Part shown: piece by piece, positions 25,072 through 35,845 of the stretch | How the letters are laid out: each line of letters begins with the position of its first letter | Numbering within the stretch: position 1 is the stretch's first letter | Assembly (NCBI GenBank): GCA_018257865.1 | Contig: JAEUBA010000032.1 | Span: forward strand, 1 to 64,000 | DNA length: 64,000 bases | Direction: 5' to 3' | Origin: Stereocaulon alpinum | Taxonomy: Eukaryota > Ascomycota > Lecanoromycetes > Lecanorales > Stereocaulaceae | Position numbers and translations under genes: made by a program | The notes under the pieces: generated by a model | Seen by the model: the letters and a program-made list of their open reading frames with translations, nothing else | Told to the model about the DNA's origin: nothing | The model's database searches: none

Positions 25072-25966
25072 ATTTTGACAGAAACGTTCCCTTATTTGAG
25101 TGATCTGGTAACGTACAAAGACCTGGACATTGGACTTGATTCGTTGAAACAGTGATATGAAGCAGAGACTTACGATGTCATTGTAGCCGCCCATGTGCTT
25201 CGAGGATGTAATTCGATAACCGGCCGGCTGAAGAAAGTGCACAAGCTGCTCAAACACGGTACTCTTTGGTACTCTACCGGAGTGGTGCGCCGGCCAAAAG
25301 CCTGTTCAACCTGAGCAAGAATGGCATAACGCATTATTCGAAAGCGGCTTCTCGGGACTGGAGGCCGCTGTCTGGGACTACCCTGGTGAGCCTGAGCACC
25401 AAGGTTCCACGATGGTTTCAACAGCAATTGAGATAAGGACTGTCACCACGTCAGATGTTCTTGTTATCGCCGAAGAGGAAGACTGTGAGGTCTCTCTAGT
25501 CCGCCTCCTTAGTCGACTCAAGGATCTCAATACCTGGGTCGAAATGACTACATTTGCAAAGGCAAGACCCAAAGGGAGGGTTTGCATCGGCCTCAGCGAG
25601 CTTAGTGGCTCCATTCTGAACGGACTTTTTCCACACTAGTCTAGTGTGCTAAAAGATATCTTCGTTCGAGCTGATGGCGTCTTGTTGGTTGTTCGCGGAG
25701 CTATTTGTTCACCAGAAGATCCAAACGGTAGCCTCGTGACAAGATTGGCAAAGGCTGCTCGGTCAGAGATCGGTGGGACACCCATCATTACTCTTGATCT
25801 CGATGCGCAAAATCCACTTGCAGAAGATGCAGCCGCTGACACCATCTTCTCGCTGTTCAATGTCCACTTTGTCCTCAAGCGCAACCGGGGCCCCAATCTT
25901 GATGTTGAGTATGCCGAGATTAATGGAGTGCTAATGATCCCTCTAATCGTTGAGAACACACACTGA
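25072..25966 (+). pseudogene. Relic of a highly reducing polyketide synthase (C-methyltransferase to pre-ER region)
   Basis: Three frame segments in sequence read as one HR-PKS stretch. From 25072: LVTYKDLDIGLD, then an in-frame TGA at 25153, then ETYDVIVAAHVLRG and KKVHKLLKHGGTLW, the classic end of the C-methyltransferase domain. After frameshifts come LFESGFSGLEAAVWDYPGEPEHQ and a Rossmann-type stretch (25412-25636, ending in a TAG at 25637). From 25646: RLAKAARSEIGGTPIITLDLD and LDVEYAEINGVLMIPLIVE, the linker before the enoylreductase domain. KS, AT, DH, ER, KR and ACP are absent. The left part ends at the palindrome and AT-rich block, and no PKS sequence follows on the right. RIP is not the main cause of decay here, since CA/TG are retained. 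Confidence 0.8.
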
Positions 25967-26524
25967 ACCGGATCATCAGATCTTCCATGAGCACACCCGT
26001 GCCAGAAGACCAATCTTTCCATCAATTTGTTCGACCCCTTCGCATGGATGTGACGTAACCAAAGTAGCAAACCTTATTGGATCACAGGACATAGACCAAG
26101 CGCGGACTTGAGAATATTGCGAGATCAAACCATGACCAACGTCCATTCAGTGACACAATGAGAAACTTAATATATGCACGAAGTAATCGAGCCTGCCGAA
26201 GTACCTTGAGGGCACTAGTACATATACGGATGAGCTACCGTATGCCTCTTGTTCCCGGAAAGCCTTAACTCCGGCATAATTACGCTACCTTGCATGTGTG
26301 CTCGACGCAACCAAGCAATCACTTCTTTCCTGTCGTACCCGAGGCGACAATCACTATGTCTTTTCAACATGTGTGTCCGTTTCTCCTTCCGCCAAGTGAA
26401 CCACCCTCCCGAAAACATCCTCCGCAGCATCTGCCAAAGTAACCAGCCACACTTCATCCCTTCATCTGAGCCAAGCCTGTCCTCGATAAGGAGAACCTGA
26501 ACAGAACACCTACTTCTTTTCATC
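25967..26524. other. Intergenic, no gene seen
   Basis: No readable family sequence. The stretch from about 26200 carries short frames on both strands that look like chance. It precedes the PEBP gene and presumably holds its promoter and 5' UTR. Confidence 0.5.
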
Positions 26525-27178
26525 GTGACTATCAGAATGAGACTCCTGGAATTCATCGAGTACGCCCTTGGCAAACTCACAGCCAACATCAAGGCCCACG
26601 ATGCCAAGCTCTTCACCAAAGGCCCTGCGTTTGCCGACTTTCCCCAATCAACACTACAGCTCTCATGCCCCGAGTGCGGACCATCCGGCTCGACCATGAA
26701 GCTACATCACACCCAAGTTGGTGATGAATCCAAAGATCGCTTCCCAGATCTCACCTGGAGCCGCGTGGAGGGCGCTGAGGAATATATTCTCCTGTGTGAA
26801 GACGCCGACTTGCCCATTCCAGCCGTGGTCTTCCACGGATTATTCTATGCCATCCCGGCCACCATTACGGCGGTGACCGCGAGCGATATGGACCCGGTCC
26901 AGAAGGATGGCGATGGGAAGGATAGCAATGTCTTAATGGTGAAGGGCGGGTTCAAGTACCTGAAGAATATACAGGGAAGACATTACGGAGGCCCGAAGCC
27001 GTTGCTGGGCCATGGGCCACACCGGTACTTCTATCAATTGGTTGCTTTGAAGGAGCCGGTGAATGTGGACAAGTTGGGAGGCAAGGTGACAAAGGAGGGA
27101 TTGGGGGCGGCTATTGTGGGCAATGTTATTGGGTGGGGCCAGTGGGTTGGGATCTATGAGAGGAAGTGGGAGTGATCC
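26525..27178 (+). CDS. PEBP-family (Raf kinase inhibitor/YbhB-like) protein
   Basis: Single exon, 216 residues, stop TGA at 27173-27175 region. The fold signature of the phosphatidylethanolamine-binding protein family is present: LLCEDADLPIPAVVFHGLFYAIP (residues about 89-111) stands at the DPDxP/HW anion-site segment, and GPKPLLGHGPHRYFYQLVAL (about 157-176) is the GPxPPxGxHRYxFxLYAL block. The arrangement is closer to the bacterial YbhB-like PEBP seen widely in fungi than to animal RKIP. Such proteins are cytosolic and bind anionic ligands; the physiological substrate in fungi is mostly unknown. The second Met (residue 5) is an equally possible start. No signal peptide. It lies between the PKS relic and the small-protein family, and nothing ties it to either. 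Confidence 0.85.
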
Positions 27179-27647
27179 GGATGCATGGTCATTGTGACGA
27201 GTACAAGGATGGCAACGAAGAAGGTTGCGGAAATGCACTGGGCGTGTAATCTCACGAGTATCATGGCTGATGTTAGTACATGCTTGGGATATCACAACTT
27301 CTGCTCTGCTGCACAAGCTTGGTAGCATCCGAAATCACCTTGTATTCGTCCAATGATGATCGAAGCTCATCGGTATCGTCCCTTGAGCATTACACATTCG
27401 GTACCGGGAGAGCATCCATCGAAATCTTTGGCTGTTATGGCTACGACACATTCCTTCGGGCCACAATTCAAGGCACTCCAGCAGGGTTGCCGCGGAATAG
27501 TCTACTTCAACAAAGTTCATTCGTATTGTTCTACAGTACATTTGACTGGCAGAGTGCACATGGAAGCCGACTCAGAAGCTCGATGGTCTAGCTACTGCTC
27601 GGACACACTCTTCTCTCTGGCCCGATTATTGACTCCAACTGTCTTGA
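27179..27647. other. Intergenic, no gene supported
   Basis: Short overlapping frames occur on both strands between 27280 and 27685, but none shows family similarity or a convincing splice pattern. This is the 3' side of the PEBP gene and of the minus-strand gene that ends at 27648. Confidence 0.4.
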
Positions 27648-28169
27648 CTACTGCTCATTATTTCCTGCATCATTGTTTGTCATAGCCGCATCATTCTCCC
27701 CGGCCAGCCATTCCGCCTTCAGTTCATCATCCGAAGTTTCTCTCAGCTCCTCAGGTACCGGCCCAATCCACAGCACCCCGTATTCAGGAATTATCTCACC
27801 GCTATTCAGCGTTGCCGTCCAAATCAAGTTGAACCTCTCCACGTCTCCCTCCGCACTTTCGCAGGCTTCTAACAAAGCGCGCCACGGCCTGCAGAACCAG
27901 TACCTATACCCTGTTGGGGTATCTTCTTCCCTTTTGACCACCAATTTGTAGCGGGGTTCTGATGCATTGGTCTCATCGTCGATTTTCACAAAGACGGCGA
28001 AGCCGCTCGTCGATGCGGGAATGGTAAGTATTTCGAAATCTGATGCGTAAGGCTCAAGCTTTTTGCGCGCTATCTCGTCGAATTCCAGCTGCCCAAGTTT
28101 GGGATTGATGTGGTCAGGGTAGATGTTGGTGTCCATAACTACGACTATGTCGGACATCTCCATGGTCAT
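27648..28169 (-). CDS. Small protein of the local IGVLD/LWIGWLP family, intronless member (copy 1)
   Basis: Single exon, 173 residues. No known domain recognised. It shares the architecture of the neighbouring genes at 28689, 34916 and 36521: a start block PKLGQLEF (PKIGVLDF in others), a central KLEPYASDFEILTIP, an aromatic block YRYWFCRPW, and an end block LWIGPVPEELR. It is longer than its relatives because of extra residues after the aromatic block and an acidic C-terminal tail of about 30 residues. Unlike them it has no intron: TAC GCA TCA is continuous at exactly the codon where the others are split. No signal peptide or membrane segment, so probably cytosolic or nuclear. Start: the ATG at 28169; a second Met follows at residue 3 and a third at residue 5. 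Confidence 0.7.
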   Translation of the reverse strand: MTMEMSDIVVVMDTNIYPDHINPKLGQLEFDEIARKKLEPYASDFEILTIPASTSGFAVFVKIDDETNASEPRYKLVVKREEDTPTGYRYWFCRPWRALLEACESAEGDVERFNLIWTATLNSGEIIPEYGVLWIGPVPEELRETSDDELKAEWLAGENDAAMTNNDAGNNEQ

Positions 28170-28688
28170 ATGGGTTCCCCGTCGATGTTGCTTTATAGTA
28201 TTGGATGTTCTCGAAGAGAGGCAGGTCTAGCAGGGATGGAGATTTGAGCGGCAACAAATTGTGTTTTCGATGAAAAAGTGATCAGTATCCGAAGAAATGG
28301 GAGGGCTGACGTGGCAGTGTGTTATGTATCAGACGAGCGAATGTTAAGTTTCTGATGTGTTATCTCGTCGACTGCGCTCAACTTATGATGCTAAGCTTAC
28401 CCTTCGGAGCTATAATATAGTCCGGGACAAGAATATCATGAGCACCAAAATGAGCATAAAGGCTTAAATGGGCGCACATATTCGACAAAACCGTGAGCAG
28501 GATCCAGGCCACATGAAGCTTGGTAGCAAGGCACCAACGCTTAGCGCCGTCTGAGATCAGAATGGGTGCTTCAAGACTTCTGTGGGCAATGACTAGGCGC
28601 AACGATAGGCTAGGAGCCCGGAATTTGCGCTATCTACCTCATTGTATTGTGGACCGGATTGCGCTGAGACCGATGGGGACCGTCTAAT
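28170..28688. other. Spacer between family copies 1 and 2
   Basis: Normal base composition, no further family copy recognised on either strand. It should contain the promoter of copy 1 on its left and the 3' UTR of copy 2 on its right. Confidence 0.5.
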
Positions 28689-29129
28689 TCACGTCTGCTT
28701 AGAATTGGTTCTCTTTCCTAATCCCTGCAACTCCTCTGGCAACCACCCAATCCACAACTCGCTGAATTCACCACCTTTCGACTTGTCACGGTGACTCCAC
28801 TCCCTCCCAAACCAAAATTTAAGGCTGTGTACTCTATTGGCGTAATGTTTTGCGGGACACGCAATGTAGTTGTCTTCGAAGTACGGCGTAGCTCCGTCCT
28901 CAGTGGTCTTGTAGAAGAGGAAGAAGCTGCTTTGGTTCTCAGCGATGAGGACTTTCTGGAATAGGATACCTGACTTGGGCTTTAGTACATATATGCAACA
29001 ATGCTTAGGCTGGGACGAGATACCGTATGGCGCGATCTTCGAGCGACGGAATACTTCTATGGTTACGTTGTTGCCGTCATAGTTGCTGCGGGCATAATCG
29101 AGGACTCCAATCTTTTGTTGATTTGCCAT
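28689..29129 (-). CDS. Small protein of the local IGVLD/LWIGWLP family (copy 2), two exons
   Basis: Proposed exons 29129-29024 and 28969-28689, giving 128 residues. The 54 nt intron (29023-28970) starts GTATCT and ends AAGTCAG. It is a multiple of three and contains no stop, so the unspliced frame is also open. I prefer splicing because copies 3 and 5 carry an intron at the same phase-1 position after the PY/PH codon, and because removing it makes the proteins align (KIAPY then G-ILFQKVLI). Blocks: QQKIGVLDY (start), SLKFWFGREW, and SELWIGWLPEEL near the end. Start at 29129 (MANQQKIG) because the family alignment begins there; an upstream in-frame initiator would add 28 unaligned residues. 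No known function. The Copia 5' LTR begins 428 bp upstream of this start. Confidence 0.7.
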   Translation of the reverse strand: MANQQKIGVLDYARSNYDGNNVTIEVFRRSKIAPYGISSQPKHCCIYVLKPKSGILFQKVLIAENQSSFFLFYKTTEDGATPYFEDNYIACPAKHYANRVHSLKFWFGREWSHRDKSKGGEFSELWIGWLPEELQGLGKRTNSKQT

Positions 29130-29556
29130 CTTGTTGATGCTTGTAGTACTGCTTGTAGCGATTATGGGAACGCGAGAAGAGTGGCTGATTTGTTTATATA
29201 CTCGAAGACACAATAAGAGGTCGCTCGGTGATGAAAGTTATGAAATAGCGGTGCTGCTTCCTTTACGAACGGAGAGGCAAGTGCAACCAGGTGATTGCTC
29301 ATACTATTTCAGCACAAAGCGCTTGCCACGTTTGTGCTTCCTGGTGGTACGACATCACTACTTGAATCAGTTCAGTTTCCTCTAGCAGTATTTCAATGAC
29401 CCAAATCCTATGTTGCCAGCTGATGTGTCAATCTTGTAACCCAGTCTGCTGTTCCACCAACCAGCTTCCGACTTAGTGCAGGCATTCATCTGAATAATAC
29501 TTACAAACTTATGATGACTTAGCCAAAGAGAAAATCAATCCATATTCGTGCAAGAT
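29130..29556. other. Upstream region of copy 2, interrupted by the Copia insertion
   Basis: Normal composition with CA/TG intact up to the base next to the LTR. The 5 bp AAGAT at 29552-29556 is the left target-site duplication of the Copia element. Confidence 0.6.
29552..29556 (+). repeat. Target-site duplication of the Copia element, left
   Basis: AAGAT directly precedes the 5' LTR and is repeated at 34817-34821 directly after the 3' LTR. Five bases is the usual length for Ty1/Copia integrases. Confidence 0.85.
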
Positions 29557-29784
29557 CGTTAGAATAAGTGGTGAAAACTATGGTGGATGAGGCCTACTTG
29601 GCAATGCTTGGCAGGCTCGCTTAGCTAGCCTACTAGGGCTAGGGCTCGCCAAGGCCTCTATGCGCGCACTAGATAAAATCTCTGCATGCAATTCTATCTA
29701 GCTGCAACAACTCTAATAGTAATAGATTGTTCCACCCTATTAAATAGCTAATAAGCCTCTAATTATATTACTAATATTCTAAAG
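29557..29784 (+). repeat. Copia 5' LTR
   Basis: 228 bp, CGTTAGAATA...TATTCTAAAG, with inner terminal inverted repeats TTAGAATA/TATTCTAA. It is paired with 34589-34816. The canonical TG...CA ends are not present in either copy. All bases that differ from the 3' LTR through mutation of this copy lie at LTR offset 140 or beyond, that is, on the internal side. Confidence 0.9.
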
Positions 29785-31241
29785 GGTTATAAGCCTAGGT
29801 TCTGTAACCTGTTAGCGTTAAATTGCTACCTAGGACGAATACTACCTACCTATCAACTAGGGAGTTAAAAATTTCGAAGAAGGAATTTAATAATAGGATT
29901 TCGAAGAAGGAATTTAATACTATATAGACTAAAGAAGAACTCGATACTAGCAGATACTAAAAGCCTAACGTTATTAAGATAGACGAGCTCAGACCGACTA
30001 ATAAGTCGCTGCTAAAAGGCGTTAAGGATTAGCCGTATTTTAAATAGGAAATAGAAGTAATATTTAGAGTCTAAAAGATATAGGAAGTAGTAATAGGAAA
30101 GAAGAAAAGACCTATACTACCTACGCTACTAATACCTCTACTACCCGAATCCTAATCGTCTATATCTAAAGATAAACTCCTAGAGTATATATACGAATAA
30201 ATTAAGAAGTATAAGAAAGCGTTAGAAGAATAGGAAGAAAAGAACTCCTCTACTATAGGAGTACTTATACTACGCTACGGAGCTATACTAAGAAGCTATA
30301 TTAGGAAGATAGAACTAGTCTCCGTTACTTAGGAAAAGCTAATATAAGTATATAGCGTATCTTTAATTACGTTAATTAATATAATAATAGGAGTATTTAC
30401 TCGTTTTAAATTAGCCTTATTTAATACTATCTAGGACTACGCCGTAGAATTTAAGAATTACGAGGATAAACTAAGCTTACTGGATACGCCTATCCTACTA
30501 GTATTACTAGCAGCGCTATTCCGTAATAGTCTAGAAGAATCGCTTATACTATACGTTTTCAACCTAGTATAATAGTATAAGACTTTAGGAAGTATACTTA
30601 ATATTAATACTATAGTAGCGGCCCTATCGGAGAAATAAGTCTAACTTAAGAATAGTAAAACTAATAAGGCGTTAGTAGCCAAATTTAGCAAGTAGGAAAA
30701 GGTAAGAAGACCTCCTAAAAGCCCTACTGGTAGCTAATCTCACAGCAGGAATCCTCCTACTAATAAAAAGGATAAGAAGGATAATAAAAAAGCCTACCCT
30801 TATTACGGAAAGTTATACTGTAAAGATAATTACTAGTATACTAATCTATAATTAGCACCTATTAACTAGATCCTAAATAAAGAAATTATAGACTAGATTA
30901 AGGCTAATAAAAAGAAGGCCTCCGCTATAAAGGCGTTAACAGCGCCTCTAGCCCCGCCTGCGGCGAATTTATCTATAAAAGCTCAAAATAAGAAAGCTAG
31001 CGAATCTAACGAATATATTAGGCCTAGTATTACTAGAAAATCCTTACGTAATAAGCTAACTAACTCTCGAAGGATTAACACGTCTATTCCTTCTAATCTA
31101 AAGGAGGAAGCGGTCTATATTAACACCGCCTCTAACGTCTATACTATATAGGATATTTCCAAATTCTAGACCTACCAGAAAGTTAATAAAACCCTGTTAG
31201 GAATCGACGGTAACTTACTAAGAGTCCTAGGAATTAGAATC

Positions 31242-31433
31242 GTGCACTATCTAAGTATAGTTAATAGAAAACTTTCGATAATCGAGCTCTCTAGCGTCTA
31301 CTACGTGCTTATAATATATTATAATTTGCTCTTAGTAGCTTGCCTAGAAGATAAGGGCTACTATACCGTTATTAAAGACGATCGATTCGATATTATTAAT
31401 AACGAGGGTAACTTAGTCTTTACTAGAAGCTAA
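31242..31433 (+). pseudogene. Copia pol fragment between protease and integrase
   Basis: A 63-residue open piece with VNRKLSIIELSSVYYVLIIYYNLLLVACLEDKG-type sequence. This is the conserved stretch between the protease and the GAG-pre-integrase domain in Ty1/Copia polyproteins. It is open by chance within a frame that is otherwise full of stops. Confidence 0.85.
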
Positions 31434-34400
31434 GTAGGTAATAGCTACTTACTCGATCTTTAATATACTAAGACGCTGTATATATTACGATCTTTAAAGA
31501 AACCTCTCGCTAATTATATATCTTAGGATAAATAGCACCGCTGTCTAGGTTACTTAGGTATATAAGATATTAAGAAGCTTACTTATATTACCTTAGGAAT
31601 TAATACTAAGATAGCGGATAAGCTGTAAAAAGTAGTACTACCGTATAAATATTACGAAGACTGCGTAATTATAAAGATAACTAAAATTTATAGTAGAATT
31701 CCTTATTAATAAGACCTAAAGAAGCGAGAATTAGTACTAGGAGTAAAGATCTCCTTAGATATTACTAGCGGTAGTTAGATTAAGCTTACTAAGGGCAGAC
31801 ACCGCTATTACGCCTCCTTTATATATAAGGCTACCGATATAGTCTGGATTTATATAATAAAATTTAAGACTAATCTCCTAATAATACTACGCGATTACCT
31901 AATATTAATAAAGACCTAGGGACGACTAGTAAGTCGCTTTACTAGCGATAATAAACTAATCTACGCCTCTAAGGAAGTATAAGCTATCCTAAAGAGCTTT
32001 AGAATTAAATAGGAGCTAGCGGAGCTATATACGCCAAATTAGAACGTAATTACAGAGCGAACTTTTCGAACTTTATTTAGTAGAGTTCGTATAGTACTAC
32101 GAGACGCCGACTTTAGCTAATCCTACTAAGGCGAGGTAATTAATTATATTATCTATACTAAGAATAGGTCGCTATTATTAGTAGACCCGTCTACTACTCC
32201 CTATAAGGCTTAGATAGGTAAGAAGGCTAACGTTAGTAACTTTAGACCGTTTAGCTATATTACCTACGTCTATAATACTAATCTAATAAAGAAGAAGTTA
32301 GATAATAGGGCTACTAAGGCTAAATTTCTTAGCTACGGTTTCTATAATAATTAATACTGCTTCTAAGATATATAAAGAAAACGTATATTTAAATCCTCTT
32401 AGGTAAGATAGGAGCTAGACTCCTATATTAATAGTAAAGCTATAGGGGTAGGCGAAGAAGAGTCTTTTAATAAAAACGACTCCTAGGAATTCTTTACTAT
32501 TAACTTATTAATAAAGCGATAAAAGTCGCTAACTATAGAGCGATAAAATTCGCTAACTGCAGCTGCTAACCTAATCGAGTAAGGCGAATAAGCTACTGAT
32601 ATAACCGCTATTACGGACGTCGATCCAATAAGCAATTCGAATGCAAATAATTCGGACGAAAACGATTCGAATAATCCTAACGTTACGAATATTGATTCAG
32701 ATAAATCTGACTCCTCGTCTAATAATAACGACTCGTCTAATAACGACGTATTCGAGACGCTAGAGTAGACTCCTAAGGAGACTGAAGGTCCCTAGGCTAC
32801 TATAACTCCGCAATAGCTGGAAGTAAATACTGATCTAAATATTCGCTAGACGCGAACACGCGTTTAAGCGAAGCCTAATTATAGGTAACTTAATAGGGGA
32901 TTCGTAGTAAGAGTTACTGCTAGATTATATAAGGCTAAAGCTAACCCTATACCTCCTATACCTACTAATATTTATAAGGCCCTAAGTAGCCCTAATAAAG
33001 AAAAATAGATAGTAGCTTTCTAAGATAAGCTAACCTTATTAGAAAAGATAGTAACTTAGGATATACTAGCTCCTATTCCTAAGGGACGGAAGGCCTTACT
33101 TAGATATTAGGTCCTTACTTATAAGTTAAACCCTAATAGAGAGATCGCTTAGTATAAAGCTCGCTAGGTAGTTAAGGGATTTAGGTAGATTAAAGGTCTT
33201 AATTATAATAAGACTTATTTAAGTATAGTTAAAGGCACCGTAGTGCGAATTCTTATAGTACTATACGCTAAGTACGACTATAAAATAGAGCAGTCTAATA
33301 TTATTACTACCTTCCTCAAATCTTTACTAATAGAGGAAGTATAGGTTAAGTAGCCTTATAGCTTTACTAATAGTAATCCTACTAACACCTACTAACTATA
33401 GCGCGCCCTATATAGCCTTAAGTAGTCTCCTTACGAATAGTATAAAACCGTCCGCTAATTTATAGAGTCCCTAGGATATACTAGGCTAGTTAAAGACTAC
33501 TCTATATTTACTAGCGAAAATAGTATAATAGTTATATTTTATATTAACGATATCCTTATATACGGACCTAATAAGGCTGTAATCGCCGAATTTAAATAGA
33601 ATTTAGACTAACGATTTAGAATAAAATACCTTAGTAACGTTAACTAGTATCTAGGGATAGCGATTATTTAAGACCGCCCTAACCGCACTATCTATATTAA
33701 TTAGACTTTATACGCTAAGCGTATTATTACTTAGGTAGAGATAGAATCCTACCACCTAGTTACCTCGCCGATAGATAAGGGTAACGACTTAGTTAGAGTA
33801 CCTAATAAATATATAGCAGACCGTACTAAGGCGGAGGTCTATCGCGCCTTAGTAGGAGAATTATAATAGTTATTAATAATAATACGTCTAGACTTAGCTT
33901 TTACAGTCGGAAAAAGTAGACGTTTCTCTATTAACCCTACCAGCGAGCACCTTAATTCGGTAAAACGAATTATTAAATATTTAGCGGGTACTACTAAAGT
34001 TGGACTACGCTATAGACCTAGAGACGTTACTAAAGGCGTTAATCTAGAAGGTAAATTACTTAGTTAGATAGACGTATTATAGTTAGATAATAGAGATACT
34101 TCCTATATAATATTAGGCTATATCTTTTAACTATAGAATAGACTAATCAGCTGGTCTAGTAAGCTTTAAACTCTCTATACTAATTCGACTATAAAAGCGG
34201 AATACGTTACCGAATATAATACTGCTAAAGAATCTCTCTTCCTTAGCGAATTACTATAAGGGATTAGCTATAATAAAAAGGATATAAAGCCTATTAAGCT
34301 AATAGGAGATAACTAGGCCGCTATTAAATTAGCTAGTAATCTAATTAACTACTAACGTACTAAATATATACGTAATAAGTTTTATTTTATACGCGAAATA

Positions 34401-34588
34401 GTATCCGAAACTAGCGAATTAACCTTATAATATTATAATACTGCTGATATAGTTGCTAACAGTATAACTAAGGCTCTCGCCCTTAACAAATTCCGCCCTT
34501 TCTAAGATAAGCTGGGACTAGCTACGAGCGTAATTAGTAGGGAGCTTAGATAGTAGGCTGCCTTACCACCGCCGGTTTCAAATAGGAG

Positions 34589-34816
34589 CGTTAGAATAAG
34601 TGGTGAAAACTATAGTAGATAAGGCCTACTTAGCAATGCTTAGCAGGCTCGCTTAGCTAGCCTACTAGGGCTAGGGCTCGCTAAGGCCTCTATGCGCGCA
34701 CTAGATAAAATCTCTGCATGCAATTCTGTCTAGCTGCAACAACTCCAATAGCAATAGATTGTTCCACCCCATTGAATGGCCAATAAGCCTCCAATCATAT
34801 CACTGATATTCTAAAG
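34589..34816 (+). repeat. Copia 3' LTR
   Basis: 228 bp, paired with 29557-29784. Mutations relative to the 5' LTR are confined to its first 94 bases, again the internal side. The last 134 bases keep the unmutated CA/TG sites that are TA in the 5' LTR. Confidence 0.9.
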
Positions 34817-34821
34817 AAGAT
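34817..34821 (+). repeat. Target-site duplication of the Copia element, right
   Basis: AAGAT, identical to 29552-29556. Confidence 0.85.
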
Positions 34822-34915
34822 AGTACCATATCGACCTCCACAACTTTCGTCATCACGAGTTGTTCATGCTATACGGACGCTAAGGAAACCGTCCATGCCA
34901 ATTCGGAACACTCCA

Positions 34916-35339
34916 TCAACCCCGCAAGCTCAGCGGCAACCATCCAATCCACAACTCCCTGTACGCACCTCCAACAAACCTCTCCCTCCTCGTCCACGTC
35001 TTCTCGAACCAAAGGCTATACCCAATGCCGGCACCTTGATTATGAGGCACCGCTTTGTAGAGCGTCTCTGATTCCTTGGCTCCACGTGGTGAGAGATCGA
35101 CATAGAGAAAGTAGCGGCTGTGCCATTGAGGAATGCGGACTTTCTGGAATTGTGATGCTAGACACAGGGCGGTATGTGTTAGTAGACAGAAATGTATTGT
35201 GGACTGCAGCAACAAGGGGTTTGGAATTACCGTATGGTTCGAGTTTTGAGCGGGAGAGTAGGTCTATCGATACGTTTCTGCTGCCGCTATTGTTTTCATT
35301 GCGGGAGAAGTCCAGGACCCCGATTTTGGGGTCTAGCAT
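34916..35339 (-). CDS. Small protein of the local IGVLD/LWIGWLP family (copy 3), two exons
   Basis: Proposed exons 35339-35231 and 35157-34916, giving 116 residues. The 73 nt intron (35230-35158) has GTAATT, a perfect CTACTAAC branch site and a TCTAG end. It is not a multiple of three, so without splicing the two halves lie in different frames. Splicing at phase 1 joins TAC-G to CA-TCA and gives KLEPYASQFQKVRIP, which aligns with the intronless copy 1 (KLEPYASDFEILTIP). Blocks: LDPKIGVLDFSR at the start, SRYFLYVDL, YSLWFEKTW, and YRELWIGWLPLSLRG at the C-terminus. No signal peptide. The stop is 100 bp from the Copia 3' LTR. I do not recognise a function. Confidence 0.75.
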
Positions 35340-35845
35340 GTTGGTTATGTCAGTGACGAAGGTTCTCTGTTACTTTACTGTAGTCAGAGTGGTTGGTTCG
35401 ATGCAAAGAAGATGGAACGCATGCTATGAAGTAGACTGGGAAATGCTGGAAAAGGGAAAAGGTCATGCGGATGTATCTGCCCTTTGTGCGACTGATTGTA
35501 CAACTGTGGAACCTGACACAACGATGTCGTGGATCAGACGCTTCCGATATTGTTCGGCAAATCATCTGATGAAGGACGAACAACCTGGGCATGATGAAAC
35601 AGCATAGTACGCCGTGGCACTTATGACAACATCAAAACTCCATCTCACCGCAGTCACACATACCCTCACCTCCACACCATGCAAAACCCGCACTAAATCA
35701 CTCATACCACCTACATACCTACCCCCTACCCAACCCGCAACCCCCTCAAAACCACTCCACAAAGCCCTCCACCCCACCTTTACACTCTCGTCGCCCTCCT
35801 CATTAGACGCCTCACCATCTCCACACCTCCCCCCTCCCCCTCCCT
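35340..35845. other. Upstream region of copy 3
   Basis: No gene supported. From about 35660 the plus strand becomes strongly C-rich (CCACC/CCTCC runs), which creates long but meaningless Pro-rich frames. Confidence 0.4.

Larger units (their letters stand above)
29557..34816 (+). mobile_element. Complete Ty1/Copia retrotransposon, RIP-inactivated
   Basis: 5260 bp including two 228 bp LTRs and flanked by AAGAT duplications. Plus-strand translation through TAA/TAG gives gag (about 29870-31000) with a zinc knuckle near 30800 (YPYYGKLYCKDNYQYTN, Tyr for lost Cys/His). The protease-integrase spacer (31242-31433, still open) is followed by integrase (about 31500-32400, with RCLGYLG and NVITERTFRTLFSRVRIVLRDA). 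Reverse transcriptase (about 32990-33700) has a VIFYINDILIYG box (YVDDIL in intact elements), and RNase H runs from about 34080 to 34500. After the 5' LTR, GGTTATAAGCC sits where a primer-binding site is expected; AATAGGAG before the 3' LTR is a short polypurine tract. A 24 bp motif beginning ATTTCGAAGAAGG is repeated in tandem near 29870-29920. Confidence 0.92.

Noticed and set aside
35040..35339. Copy 3 as a frameshifted pseudogene
   Set aside because: GTAATT, CTACTAAC and TCTAG define a 73 nt intron whose removal joins the two frames and restores the family alignment.
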